Shown here: positions 23,923 through 32,129 of the stretch, in pieces
How positions within the stretch are numbered: the stretch's first letter is position 1
Layout: every line of letters starts with the position of its first letter
Assembly (NCBI RefSeq): GCF_001613105.1
Contig: NZ_BDBS01000036.1
Location: 56,817-120,816 of the forward strand
Length of the DNA stretch: 64,000 nucleotides
Source: Nocardia pseudobrasiliensis NBRC 108224
Lineage (GTDB): Bacteria; Actinomycetota; Actinomycetes; Mycobacteriales; Mycobacteriaceae
Reading direction: 5' to 3'
Position numbers and translations under genes: made by a program
Notes under the pieces: model-generated
The model's database searches: none
Seen by the model: the letters and a program-made list of their open reading frames with translations, nothing else
Told to the model about the DNA's origin: nothing

Positions 23923-25886
23923 CGGCCCGTCTCCACCATGTGCACCGGCGCGAGGTCGAGGGTGAATGTACGTGCCTTGCGCAGATTGTCGCGGTAGTCG
24001 ATCTCGTACACCGCGCGAGCGGCGGCATCGTTGACATAGGCCCGGTCGGAGTCGATCCGGATGGTCGGCGGCACACCGTCCGGAACCGGGCCGGTCAACA
24101 GGGCAACCTGCGCGGTGGGCGCGCCGGAGGCGAGGTCGTGGCAATGCAGCACGCCGTCGCGGGTCAGGGTCAGCAGTGCCGAGCCCGTGCTGGCAGCCGT
24201 TACGACCGGCCCGATCTCCGCCAATCGCCAGGCGCCGGTGCGGATGTCGAGCAGCCACACTCCGCGATCACCGGCACGGGCGGCCAGCGTGGTAGCGCCC
24301 GGGCGATATTCGAAATCGGTGGCGCGCTCGGCCTCCGGAACCGGCTGCGGGTAGGCGAGCTTCACCGCATCGAATCGGCCGTCGTTCGCGGTCACCAGCA
24401 AAGCGCCGTCGGCGCAACCGAATACGATCCCGCGGCGAGTGAACGCGTTGCCGCGCGGTACGGGACAGGCGTGCGGCAAGGCGGTGATCACGCGATCGTC
24501 GCGATCACGGATCTCCACTCGCCCACTGCCGGTGGCGGCCACCACGACGTGCTCGGCGAACGGTAGGGCGATCGCGGCGGGAATCGTCCGGCGCTCGACG
24601 ATCCTGCCCGCGTGCAACGCCTCTCGATCCACCAGGGTCGTGCCGGTATCGGTGACGACCGCGGTGACCGCCGGATCGCTGTGCGCGGCGATCGGCACGC
24701 CTGCGCCCATCGACCCGACGTCGCGAATTCCGCTGCGGTAGTAGTGCATATGATCACCGTGATCGACGGTCCACGCGCCCGCGTCCACAATGCGCACCGC
24801 CGCGCCGTCGCCGAGATAGGCGAACCGATCATCGCCGCGTATGCCGGTGACACCCGGAACTCGCGCCGCCGCGGTGGTCGTCCCGTCGATCAGATCGACC
24901 ACCCGGACAGCGCCCGCGGTGTCGGCGACGACGAGTCGAGTCCGCGGCGCGTCGGTCTCCTCCGCGCCCGGCACATAGCCATGCGGCATCGGCGCGGAAT
25001 CGCCTGCGCCCGAACCGCATCCGGCGAGCGGAAGCACCGCGACCAGCACGGCCGCCAGGGCCCGACGCCGCAGCCGCTCGCGCAGCCACGCCGCGGCCAC
25101 CGAGGCGAAGAACACCGCGACCGCGACGGCGACAATGGTCGCACCCGCCGCCGTACCCGCATGCCAGGACACCACAAGCCCGCTCACGGTAGCGAACCCA
25201 CCGAACAGCGCGGCCAGCAGCATGACGACCGGCATCCGGTCGGCCCAGTGCAGCGCCGCCGCGGGCGGCGCGATGAGCAGGCCGAAGACCAGTAGCGTGC
25301 CCGCGACGTTGAAGGACGCCACGATCGCCAGGGTCAGCAACCCCAGCAGGACCGCCTGCGCCCAACGCGGCCGCAGGCCGATGGTGTGCGCGGTGCGGGG
25401 ATCGAAGGCCAACGCGACGAACGCGCGGTGTCCGAGCGCGGCGACGACGATCGAAACCATCAGCGCCCCAGCGAGGTAGCCGAGCTCGTGCGGGCGGATG
25501 GCCAGCACGTCGCCGAACAGGAATCCGGTCACATCGACGGCGAAGGACTGCGACCGGGACACGATGATGACACCGGCCGCCAGCATACCGACGAATACCA
25601 GTCCGATCCCGGTATCCGTGCCGAACCGCGAATTGCGTTGTAGCGCGGTGACACCCAGGGCCATGGCCCCCGCGCTACACGCCGCCCCGAGCAGGGGGTC
25701 ACCGCCGAGCAGCGCGGCCGCGGCGACCCCGGGGAGCATCCCGTGGGATATGGCATCGCCCAGAAACGCCATGCCGCGCACCACGACCCACGTACCGGTG
25801 AGTGCGCAGATACCGGAGACCAGCAGTCCGCCCCACAGCGCACGCTGCACGAAGGAGACCTCGAACGGGGCAAACAGGACATCCAT
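23919..25886 (-). CDS. aztB: AztB zinc permease fused in frame to an AztD-like lipoprotein domain
   Basis: A 655-residue chimera. Residues 1-270 are a complete ABC-3 type zinc permease: FVQRALWGGLLVSGICALTG, VVVRGMAFLGDAISHGMLPG, DVTGFLFGDVLAI, ASFNVAGTLLVFGLLIAPPA and a last span to about 265. With no stop the frame continues RLRRRALAAVLVAVLPLAGC (lipobox Cys290) into a seven-bladed-type propeller of 365 residues carrying VDHGDHMHYYRSGIRD, a His-rich zinc-binding motif typical of AztD. An internal GTG at codon 263 (25100) could start a separate lipoprotein, but the permease still has no stop before it. Divergent from aztA with a Zur box between. Confidence 0.88.
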   Translation of the reverse strand: MDVLFAPFEVSFVQRALWGGLLVSGICALTGTWVVVRGMAFLGDAISHGMLPGVAAAALLGGDPLLGAACSAGAMALGVTALQRNSRFGTDTGIGLVFVGMLAAGVIIVSRSQSFAVDVTGFLFGDVLAIRPHELGYLAGALMVSIVVAALGHRAFVALAFDPRTAHTIGLRPRWAQAVLLGLLTLAIVASFNVAGTLLVFGLLIAPPAAALHWADRMPVVMLLAALFGGFATVSGLVVSWHAGTAAGATIVAVAVAVFFASVAAAWLRERLRRRALAAVLVAVLPLAGCGSGAGDSAPMPHGYVPGAEETDAPRTRLVVADTAGAVRVVDLIDGTTTAAARVPGVTGIRGDDRFAYLGDGAAVRIVDAGAWTVDHGDHMHYYRSGIRDVGSMGAGVPIAAHSDPAVTAVVTDTGTTLVDREALHAGRIVERRTIPAAIALPFAEHVVVAATGSGRVEIRDRDDRVITALPHACPVPRGNAFTRRGIVFGCADGALLVTANDGRFDAVKLAYPQPVPEAERATDFEYRPGATTLAARAGDRGVWLLDIRTGAWRLAEIGPVVTAASTGSALLTLTRDGVLHCHDLASGAPTAQVALLTGPVPDGVPPTIRIDSDRAYVNDAAARAVYEIDYRDNLRKARTFTLDLAPVHMVETGR

Positions 25887-25903
25887 GGGCCGAGACCTTA
25901 TAA

Positions 25904-25918
25904 TGAAAATGATTGTCA
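25904..25918. promoter_or_regulatory. Zur box
   Basis: TGAAAATGATTGTCA, preceded by TAA, is one mismatch from the actinobacterial Zur dyad TGAAAATNATTTTCA. It sits in the 51-bp spacer between divergent aztA and aztB, so zinc-loaded Zur can repress both arms. It is also the most AT-rich stretch of this locus. Confidence 0.85.
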
Positions 25919-25937
25919 AAACAAGTAGGGTGACGGC

Positions 25938-26594
25938 ATGTATGAACGGCAGGCGCGAGCGGTCCGCATCCACGAACTCTCGGCGGGCTACCGGTCGCGA
26001 ACCGTGCTGCACGCGATCTCGGCCACGATCCCCACCGGCCGGGTGACCGCACTCGTCGGCGCGAACGGATCGGGAAAGTCCACCTTGCTGAGCGTGATCG
26101 CGGGCGTGGTGAAACCGAGCGGCGGCACGCTCGAGCGAGCCAGCGCATGCCGCCCCGCCCTGGTGGTACAGCACAGCGCGGTGCCGCCGACACTGCCGAT
26201 CACCGTCCGCGACGCCGTCGCCATGGGCCGCTGGGCACATCGCGGCCCCTGGCGGCGACTCACCCGCGCCGACACCGCGATCGTGGACGACTGCATGACG
26301 CGCCTCGGAATCGCCGATCTGGCGCGCCGCCATTTCGCCACGCTGTCCGGCGGCCAACGCCAACGCGCGCTGCTGGCACAGGCGCTGGCGCAGGAATCGG
26401 ATCTCCTACTGCTCGACGAGCCCACCACCGGCCTGGACACCGAAGCGCGCCAGCAGATCTCGCACATCATCCGCGGGATCGCCGACGACGGCGTCACCGT
26501 CGTGCAGGCGACCCACGACCACGAGGAGGCGCTGCGCGCCGACCACACCCTGGTACTGCACGAGGGCCGCCTGCTCGCCGCGAGTCGGCCGTGA
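25938..26594 (+). CDS. aztA: zinc ABC transporter ATP-binding protein AztA
   Basis: A 218-residue ATPase with Walker A GANGSGKST, Q-loop VVQHSAV, signature LSGGQRQR, Walker B LLLLDEPTTGLD and switch ATHDHEEA. The short size and the MGRWAHRGPWRRLTRAD insertion are those of AztA/ZnuC-type importers. It powers zinc uptake through the AztB permease part. It is transcribed away from aztB from the shared Zur-controlled region; the next gene follows 39 bp on and may be transcribed with it. Confidence 0.9.
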   Translation: MYERQARAVRIHELSAGYRSRTVLHAISATIPTGRVTALVGANGSGKSTLLSVIAGVVKPSGGTLERASACRPALVVQHSAVPPTLPITVRDAVAMGRWAHRGPWRRLTRADTAIVDDCMTRLGIADLARRHFATLSGGQRQRALLAQALAQESDLLLLDEPTTGLDTEARQQISHIIRGIADDGVTVVQATHDHEEALRADHTLVLHEGRLLAASRP

Positions 26595-26633
26595 AGACTT
26601 TTGTCGCCTCGAACAATTCGGGAGACTACCGGG

Positions 26634-27263
26634 ATGGGAACGAATGTCGAGGCGCAGCTTATGGATCAGTGGGCGCGGTTGGCCGGGGTGGCGGCGCGGG
26701 CAGTGGGACAGGATCTGGTGCGGCGGTACAGCGAAGCGCATCGGCGGTATCACACGGTGGACCATTTGGCGGCCATGCTGGCAGTGATCGACGAATTGGC
26801 CACGGACGCAACCGATATCGATGCCGTGCGGTACGCGGCCTTCTTCCACGACGCCGTCTACGCCGTGGACCGCGCCGATAACGAGGAAGCCAGCGCCCGA
26901 CTCGCCGAATCCGTACTGCCCGGCCTGGGCCTACCGCCGCAGACCGTGGCCGAGGTGGCCCGCTTGGTCCGGCTCACCAGCAGGCACGACCCCGCTCCCG
27001 GTGACCGCAACGGCGCGGTGCTGTGCGACGCGGATCTGGCCATCCTGGCGGCTGACGAATCCACCTATGCCGCATACACTTCCGCCGTCCGCGCCGAATA
27101 CGCCCACATCCCCGACGAACTGTTCCGCTCCGGACGCGCCGCCGTGCTGCGGGGACTGCTCGACCAGGAGCGGCTGTTCCGCACCCCGACCGCCCAGGCG
27201 CGTTACGCCACCGCGGCCCGCGCCAACCTCACCGCCGAACTGGCTCGGCTCACCGCTCATTGA
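26634..27263 (+). CDS. HD-domain predicted metal-dependent phosphohydrolase
   Basis: A 209-residue helical protein with the pattern RRYSEAHRRYHTVDHLAAML and RYAAFFHDAVYAVDRADNEEASA, i.e. H...HD of the predicted HD hydrolase family (COG4339-type). ATG 26634 is used because GGGAGA lies nine bases upstream; an ATG 33 bp earlier is possible. Substrate unknown; family members bind divalent metal. Position directly behind aztA may be chance or may place it in the zinc-responsive transcript. Confidence 0.8.
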   Translation: MGTNVEAQLMDQWARLAGVAARAVGQDLVRRYSEAHRRYHTVDHLAAMLAVIDELATDATDIDAVRYAAFFHDAVYAVDRADNEEASARLAESVLPGLGLPPQTVAEVARLVRLTSRHDPAPGDRNGAVLCDADLAILAADESTYAAYTSAVRAEYAHIPDELFRSGRAAVLRGLLDQERLFRTPTAQARYATAARANLTAELARLTAH

Positions 27264-27297
27264 CCTGAACCATGGTTGTGTTTCTAGGGTCGGTCCC

Positions 27298-27837
27298 ATG
27301 AGCGATGCGCTGATCGTGGTCGATATGCAGAACCTGTTCGTCGATGCGGTGGGAACCGACGGCCCCAGAGTCCTGGCCGCGGTGAACCGGCAGGTGGCGG
27401 CGGCCGTCGCGAGCGGCCGCCCGGTGTTCTACACCCGCGACTTCGCGCCGATCGATCTTCCGGACGGCGATCCGGAGAATCGGACCGCACTGCATCCCGG
27501 CCTGGACGTCCGGGGCGTCGTCGTCGACAAGGGTCCGGGGAAACGCGGTGGCTTCTCCGGCTTCGTCCTCGCTCCGGTGCTGGAACCGCAGCAGCCCTAC
27601 GGCGGCGGCAGTCTGGGACCGCTGGTCCGGTCGGTCCGCGACTGCGGGGCCGATTCGGTGACCGTCGTCGGCATCGCCGCCGATGTCTGCGTGGCGGCAA
27701 CAGCGCGCGACGCGGTGCGACTCGGCTACGCGGTGACGGTTCCGGTCGAGGCCACCGCATTCGTACACAGCCATCCCGACGGGGATCGGGCGGCGCTCGC
27801 CGAGTTGCGACGGGCCGGGGTCACCGTCGTTGAGTGA
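27298..27837 (+). CDS. cysteine hydrolase, isochorismatase/nicotinamidase superfamily
   Basis: A 179-residue single-domain hydrolase. The triad is visible: Asp in ALIVVDMQNLFVD, Lys in VVDKGPGKRGGFSGF and Cys in VTVVGIAADVCVAATARDAVRLGY. The zinc-binding DxHxxxH motif of nicotinamidases is not present in the usual place (only FAPIDLPDGDPENRTALHPG), although the length and the PYGGGSLGPL insertion recall PncA-like proteins. Substrate assignment is open between nicotinamide and other amides. Confidence 0.82.
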   Translation: MSDALIVVDMQNLFVDAVGTDGPRVLAAVNRQVAAAVASGRPVFYTRDFAPIDLPDGDPENRTALHPGLDVRGVVVDKGPGKRGGFSGFVLAPVLEPQQPYGGGSLGPLVRSVRDCGADSVTVVGIAADVCVAATARDAVRLGYAVTVPVEATAFVHSHPDGDRAALAELRRAGVTVVE

Positions 27838-27854
27838 GTGACCCCGGACGAGAC

Positions 27855-28895
27855 CTATGCGAGTCGGACCTCGGCGGTGGCGAGGCCGAAGATCTTGCGC
27901 CCGCCGGATTTCGCGACGACGACCACGACCGCGGTCCTGTTCTCGGCATCGATCGACTTGATCCGCCCGGTGAACTCGATACTCGCCGCGGATTCGGCGT
28001 CGACGACCGTGGGATTCGACAGCCGCACCGCGTATCTGATCAGCGCGCCCGGATCCCCCAGCCACTCGGTGACGAACCCCGCGCCCAGACCCATGGTCAG
28101 CATCCCGTGCGCGATCACATCCGGCAGCCCGACCAGGGCGGCGATATCGTCGTGCCAGTGGATCGGGTTCGCATCACCGGCCACACCGGCGTAGTTCACC
28201 AGATCGCCGCGCGTGAGCTGGGATGTGCGAGCGGGCAACTCGTCACCGACGGTGATGTCGTCGAATCGAATCGCGGTGCGCGGCACCCGAGTTCGCGCGA
28301 TCGCGGACAGGGTCGGCACATCCTGCGCGACAGAATCGGCGTCGCTCGGCTCGACCGCCGATCGGCCGGACGATGCGGCGCGCGTGGGCAATTCGATGCC
28401 GTGCATGACCACCCGCTCGAGGGTGTCGGTGATACCCGCGTCGACGTCGTCACTTGTCGCGCCGACGACGGTGGTGTGCATGATCAGCACGACCTCATCG
28501 GTCTGATCGGTGAAGGTGTTGGTGATGGTGAGCAGATCCTTGCCCGCGATCCGGCGCACCGCGGACAGTTCGACATCGCTGACCAATCGGTCCCCGCTGA
28601 CCACCGGCTTGTACAGCTCGAAAACCTGATCGGTCTGCACGAATACGTCGTAGCCGGTCACCACGGTCTCGAGCAACCGGCGGTTGGCCAGCATCGCCGC
28701 GATCGAAATGAACGTCGTCGGCGCGACCAGACCGGTGTAGCCGAGGTCGTGAGCGGCGTCATCGCTCCAATGCGCGGGATGGTAATCCTGGACCGCCCGC
28801 GCGTATTCGCGGATCTTCTCCCGGCCGACCTCGTAGTAATCGTCGACACGATAGCGATGCCCTACCAACTCGGAGGCGTCGAACGTCGTTTCCAC
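27855..28895 (-). CDS. fused (3R)-hydroxyacyl-ACP dehydratase, HadA-HadB
   Basis: A 346-residue double hotdog protein. Residues 1-165 match HadA: DASELVGHRYRVDDYYEVGREKIREYA, LGYTGLVAPTTFISI and FVQTDQVFELYKPVVSGDRL. Residues 200-346 match HadB: GDELPARTSQLTRGDLVNYA, then the catalytic DANPIHWHDD (hydratase 2 motif) and VIAHGMLTMGLGAGFVTEWLGD. HadA-HadB is the FAS-II dehydratase that extends meromycolic acids. In M. tuberculosis the two are separate genes beside hadC; here they are one chain away from any other FAS-II gene. GTG 28895 was chosen (GAGGAG seven bases upstream); ATG 28910 is the alternative. Confidence 0.87.
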   Translation of the reverse strand: METTFDASELVGHRYRVDDYYEVGREKIREYARAVQDYHPAHWSDDAAHDLGYTGLVAPTTFISIAAMLANRRLLETVVTGYDVFVQTDQVFELYKPVVSGDRLVSDVELSAVRRIAGKDLLTITNTFTDQTDEVVLIMHTTVVGATSDDVDAGITDTLERVVMHGIELPTRAASSGRSAVEPSDADSVAQDVPTLSAIARTRVPRTAIRFDDITVGDELPARTSQLTRGDLVNYAGVAGDANPIHWHDDIAALVGLPDVIAHGMLTMGLGAGFVTEWLGDPGALIRYAVRLSNPTVVDAESAASIEFTGRIKSIDAENRTAVVVVVAKSGGRKIFGLATAEVRLA

Positions 28896-28980
28896 CAAAC
28901 CGCTCCTCATCTGATCTTTCCCGCATCGTAATCGGTTCTCGCACCAGGTAATTCAGAGCAGAACCGCATGATCGATCGGT

Positions 28981-29511
28981 TCAGCCGCGCAGCGCGACAT
29001 CCAGCCGGTAGTACAGCCTCTCCTGCCGAGTACGCCCCGGTTCGCGCGGCGGGAAGCGTCGCAGCACATCGACAACCGTCGCGGTCACCCGATCGAGCGC
29101 CCACCGGATCTCGACCTCCGCCACACCGGTATCGCCGCCCGCCGCCAACTCTCGCGCCAACACCTGATAGACCGCCGCGCCCAGAATGTGTTTGGACTGA
29201 TGCGGCGTGGCCAGCGGATGCAGATAGGGCGCCGCCACCGCGACCTGTGCGGCTCGAGCCGCCGCCGCGGCCGCCGGATCCCCCACCTCGCGCGCGGCCG
29301 CGAAACCCGCCCAGGCCAGCGCCCGCATCCGAGCCGTCCGCTTACCCTCCCGCACGAACTCCCGAGCGCCCTCGATCGCCTCCCGGGGCCGAGTGTCATC
29401 GGGGGCCCTCGCCTCGAACAGCGGCAGCACCCGCTCGGCGGACGCTATGGTCCATGCCGTGACCGCGCGAAAGTCCGCCACGCTCAGCGCTATCTCCTCG
29501 TATTCGGCCAT
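28981..29511 (-). CDS. helical protein, possible Imm-5-like / exonuclease SbcC-annotated family
   Basis: A 176-residue Ala/Arg-rich helical protein beginning MAEYEEIALSVADFRAVTAW and containing AWAGFAAAREVGDPAAAAAAR, a HPLATPHQSKHILGAAVYQ segment and RFPPREPGRTRQERLYYRLD at the end. Similar actinobacterial proteins are annotated as putative immunity proteins or misnamed exonuclease SbcC. No toxin gene is adjacent, so the immunity role is only a family label. ATG start at 29511. Confidence 0.6.
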   Translation of the reverse strand: MAEYEEIALSVADFRAVTAWTIASAERVLPLFEARAPDDTRPREAIEGAREFVREGKRTARMRALAWAGFAAAREVGDPAAAAAARAAQVAVAAPYLHPLATPHQSKHILGAAVYQVLARELAAGGDTGVAEVEIRWALDRVTATVVDVLRRFPPREPGRTRQERLYYRLDVALRG

Positions 29512-29627
29512 GGCCTCCGCCTTTTCGTCGCCGCTTTCACCACCTTCGACGCTAGCGTTGAACTACCGGTGAAGACTTCGAGCCGAAACACCTCGGGATC
29601 TGCCGCGAAACATTCAAACTGGACCCC

Positions 29628-30749
29628 GTGCAGTTGACGTTTCCACCGGATGCCGCCGAACAACAGCTGGTCGATCGAATCACGGCATTGGCCGAGGGCT
29701 TTCGCGAACAGGCGGCCTATCACGACGAACATGCCGAAATCCCGACAGCGGCCCTGACCGCGCTGCACGACGTCGGTCTCGACGCCGCGGCGCTGCCCCG
29801 ATACGCCGGCGGAACCGGCCTGAGCTATCTCGCCTTCGGCGCGATCGTACGCATTCTCGCCCGCGCCGATCCATCCATCGCGACCATCTGGACGATGCAC
29901 GCGGGCGCGGGCGTCGGCCTCGCCGAACTCACCCGCGAGGCGGCGGGTTCCTTCTTCGCCGATGAGTTCCTGGCGGGCAAGCGATTCGCGAACGCGCTGT
30001 CGGAACCGGCCAGCGGCAATCGCTTTCTCAATCCGCAGCACGAGGCCGTCCCGGTCGAGGGCAACTGGACGCTCAGCGGGGCGAAGCGATTCGTCTCCGG
30101 CGTCGAGATCGCGGACTATCTGCTGGTGAACGCGCTGGTCGACCAGAAGCCGACCTTCTTCGCCGTGGTACCCGACGAGACCGTATCCATCGTGCCGATC
30201 TGGGACACCCTGGGCCTGCGCGCGACACGCAGCCAACTGCTGTCCTTCGACGACACCGTGCTGCGGGCCGAATATCGCGGGCGCGCACCGGGCCAGGGCG
30301 AGTTCGAGATCATCCCGGCCGGACTCCCGGCGATCTCGCTCGGTATCGCCGACGCCGCGCTGGCGGCCCTTGTCGAGCAAGCGACCACGCGGGAAATCCT
30401 GGGTGCGCCACTGTCGCATCAGCAATGGGTGCAGCACGAGGTGGCCGACGCCGAAATCCGGCTCGCGGCAGCGCATTCGCTCTACGAGCGTGGCCTCTGG
30501 GAAGCCGACAATGCCGTACCGAGTTTCTTCGGCACATTCGTCCGCGCGAAGTACCTCGCCAACAAGGTCGCCGTGGACGTGGCCCAACTGGGTGTCCGAA
30601 TCGGCGGCGGTTCCGGATATCTCAAACGATCACCCATCCAACGACATCTGCGCGACGCCCAGGCGGGTCAGTTGATGGCCTATTCGACCGAGGTGATCGC
30701 GACGGAGGTGGGCAAACAGGTGCTGGGGGTCGACGCGGGGGTTAGCTGA
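29628..30749 (+). CDS. acyl-CoA dehydrogenase family protein
   Basis: A 373-residue flavoprotein. N-terminal helical domain to about residue 110, middle beta domain with ANALSEPASGNRF and LSGAKRFVSGVEIADY (FAD and acyl-CoA contacts), and C-terminal helical domain with VRAKYLANKVAVDVAQLGVRIGGGSGYLK and RHLRDAQAGQLMAYSTEV, the usual FAD adenine/dimer motif. GTG start at 29628. The catalytic Glu position is not certain, so it may act as a dehydrogenase or as a flavin-dependent monooxygenase of the same fold (DszC-like). No electron-transfer partner is adjacent. Confidence 0.85.
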   Translation: MQLTFPPDAAEQQLVDRITALAEGFREQAAYHDEHAEIPTAALTALHDVGLDAAALPRYAGGTGLSYLAFGAIVRILARADPSIATIWTMHAGAGVGLAELTREAAGSFFADEFLAGKRFANALSEPASGNRFLNPQHEAVPVEGNWTLSGAKRFVSGVEIADYLLVNALVDQKPTFFAVVPDETVSIVPIWDTLGLRATRSQLLSFDDTVLRAEYRGRAPGQGEFEIIPAGLPAISLGIADAALAALVEQATTREILGAPLSHQQWVQHEVADAEIRLAAAHSLYERGLWEADNAVPSFFGTFVRAKYLANKVAVDVAQLGVRIGGGSGYLKRSPIQRHLRDAQAGQLMAYSTEVIATEVGKQVLGVDAGVS

Positions 30750-31017
30750 ACGCCTACCGGCACAATTTGTGTTACTTCCATCCCGAATCACTTCGACCGG
30801 ACCGAGCGGGCGGCGCGCGAAAGACGTTTACCGCCAAAGTTTTTCGCGTTCAGCAGAGGCGTTGCCGATGCGGAGCGCAAATCGCCGTCTCGGGAATATC
30901 CCATTCGCCCGAATTTGCTTGCAGGTCGCCGTTACTGCACAGTCGTCACGCGCCCGGGGACGGACCGGTGGCCCGGGAAGGGCGCTCCGGCGCATTACGA
31001 CCGAGGAAAGGAAAGTC
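30750..31017. other. intergenic region with a small palindrome
   Basis: 268 bp without a supported gene. CACAATTTGTG at 30761-30771 is a perfect 5-bp dyad just after the acyl-CoA dehydrogenase stop. The 3' end carries AGGAAAGGAAAG, the ribosome site of the next gene. Confidence 0.4.
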
Positions 31018-31674
31018 TTGATCACACGCGAATCGGCACGCGACCGGCCGCTTTTCGCTGGCATGGAGCTGTCGGCCGAGATCGGCACGCTGTCGGTGAT
31101 CGTCACTCGGCAGCCCTCGGAACCCATGTCGACAGCGGTAACCGAGGCGGCCCGATCGCTGGCCGCCGGACTCGACTCGCTGTTCGCGACCGACGGCGGT
31201 GAGCTCCGGTTGACGGCCGTCGGCAGACCGGTCTCGCGTCAGAGCAGACTCGCCGTATATCTCGCTCGCCGCGACCGCCTGTGGGGCTCGTTCGAGCAGT
31301 CGGGAGTCGAACTTCCGCACGGCGAACGCTACGACCGTGAACTCGAGGGCGATGCGGACGAACTCCGATTCGGCGGAGCCATCGAACTGGCCTCGCCGAA
31401 CGAGCTCCCGGCCGCCCTCGAGATCACCCGCGGCGACAGCGCGCTGGTACTCGGCCGCCTCGAACACGGCAAATGGGACTGGGAGACATTCCTCGCCGTC
31501 GACACACCGGAACCCAAGGGCGTCGAGGAACTGCAACGCGCGGCCGTCGGACAACTATCCGACGACCTGTTCGCCATCCGCTCATTCGGCTGGTTCGACG
31601 ACGTCGAGGTCGGCTCGGTCGTCTTCGCCGCCGACCACGTCCTCGACCGCATCGAATCCGCGCTCGCGACGTAG
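31018..31674 (+). CDS. hypothetical protein, 218 aa
   Basis: A soluble acidic protein with no recognised domain. The TTG at 31018 is chosen because the purine-rich AGGAAAGGAAAG lies immediately upstream; no ATG or GTG is better placed. Features: MELSAEIGTLSVIVTRQPSEP near the start, a DGGELRLTAVGRPVSRQSRL stretch, and ERYDRELEGDADELRFGGAI. It ends 22 bp before the SLATT-type gene on the same strand, so the two may form a two-gene unit and it might belong to the same putative conflict locus. Confidence 0.6.
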   Translation: MITRESARDRPLFAGMELSAEIGTLSVIVTRQPSEPMSTAVTEAARSLAAGLDSLFATDGGELRLTAVGRPVSRQSRLAVYLARRDRLWGSFEQSGVELPHGERYDRELEGDADELRFGGAIELASPNELPAALEITRGDSALVLGRLEHGKWDWETFLAVDTPEPKGVEELQRAAVGQLSDDLFAIRSFGWFDDVEVGSVVFAADHVLDRIESALAT

Positions 31675-31696
31675 CGGACCCCCTACACTGCGATTC

Positions 31697-32116
31697 ATGC
31701 GTGCGGAGCAGATCGATCCGATCTGGGACCGGCTGATCGATCAGTTGAACTGGTACAGCGCGAAAGGCACTACGGCACAACGGGCCTACAAGCGGGTCAA
31801 ACTCGGTCAGATCGTGGTCGGGGCGGTGGTACCCGTGGTGGCGCTGTCCGCCCCGGCCGTCGTGACCGCGGTCCTCGCCGCCGCGGTGGTGGTCGCCGAG
31901 GGCGCGCAGCAGCTGTTCCAGTGGCAGACGAACTGGGTGAGCTATCGCGCGACCGCCGAGGCGCTCAAGCACGAACAGTTCCTCTACCTCGCCGAGGCGG
32001 GACCGTATCGCAACGCCGATCGCCGCGCGGTACTCGCCGAACGGATCGAGAATCTGGTGAGCAGGGAGAACGTCGGCTGGATCGATGTGAATGCCGAGAA
32101 ATCGGAATCCGATTGA
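31697..32116 (+). CDS. DUF4231 (SLATT-type) two-TM membrane protein
   Basis: A 139-residue protein: N-terminal QIDPIWDRLIDQLNWYSAKG, then two adjacent membrane spans within residues 35-75 (LGQIVVGAVVPVVALSAPAV and TAVLAAAVVVAEGAQQLFQW), then a cytosolic helical tail YRATAEALKHEQFLYLAEAG with an ERIENLVSRENVGWI end. This is the DUF4231 form of the SLATT superfamily, predicted pore-forming effectors in nucleotide-signalling and conflict systems. It is convergent with a TIR-STAND gene, 13 bp apart. ATG 31697. Confidence 0.82.
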   Translation: MRAEQIDPIWDRLIDQLNWYSAKGTTAQRAYKRVKLGQIVVGAVVPVVALSAPAVVTAVLAAAVVVAEGAQQLFQWQTNWVSYRATAEALKHEQFLYLAEAGPYRNADRRAVLAERIENLVSRENVGWIDVNAEKSESD

Positions 32117-32129
32117 GAATCCGTGGCTT

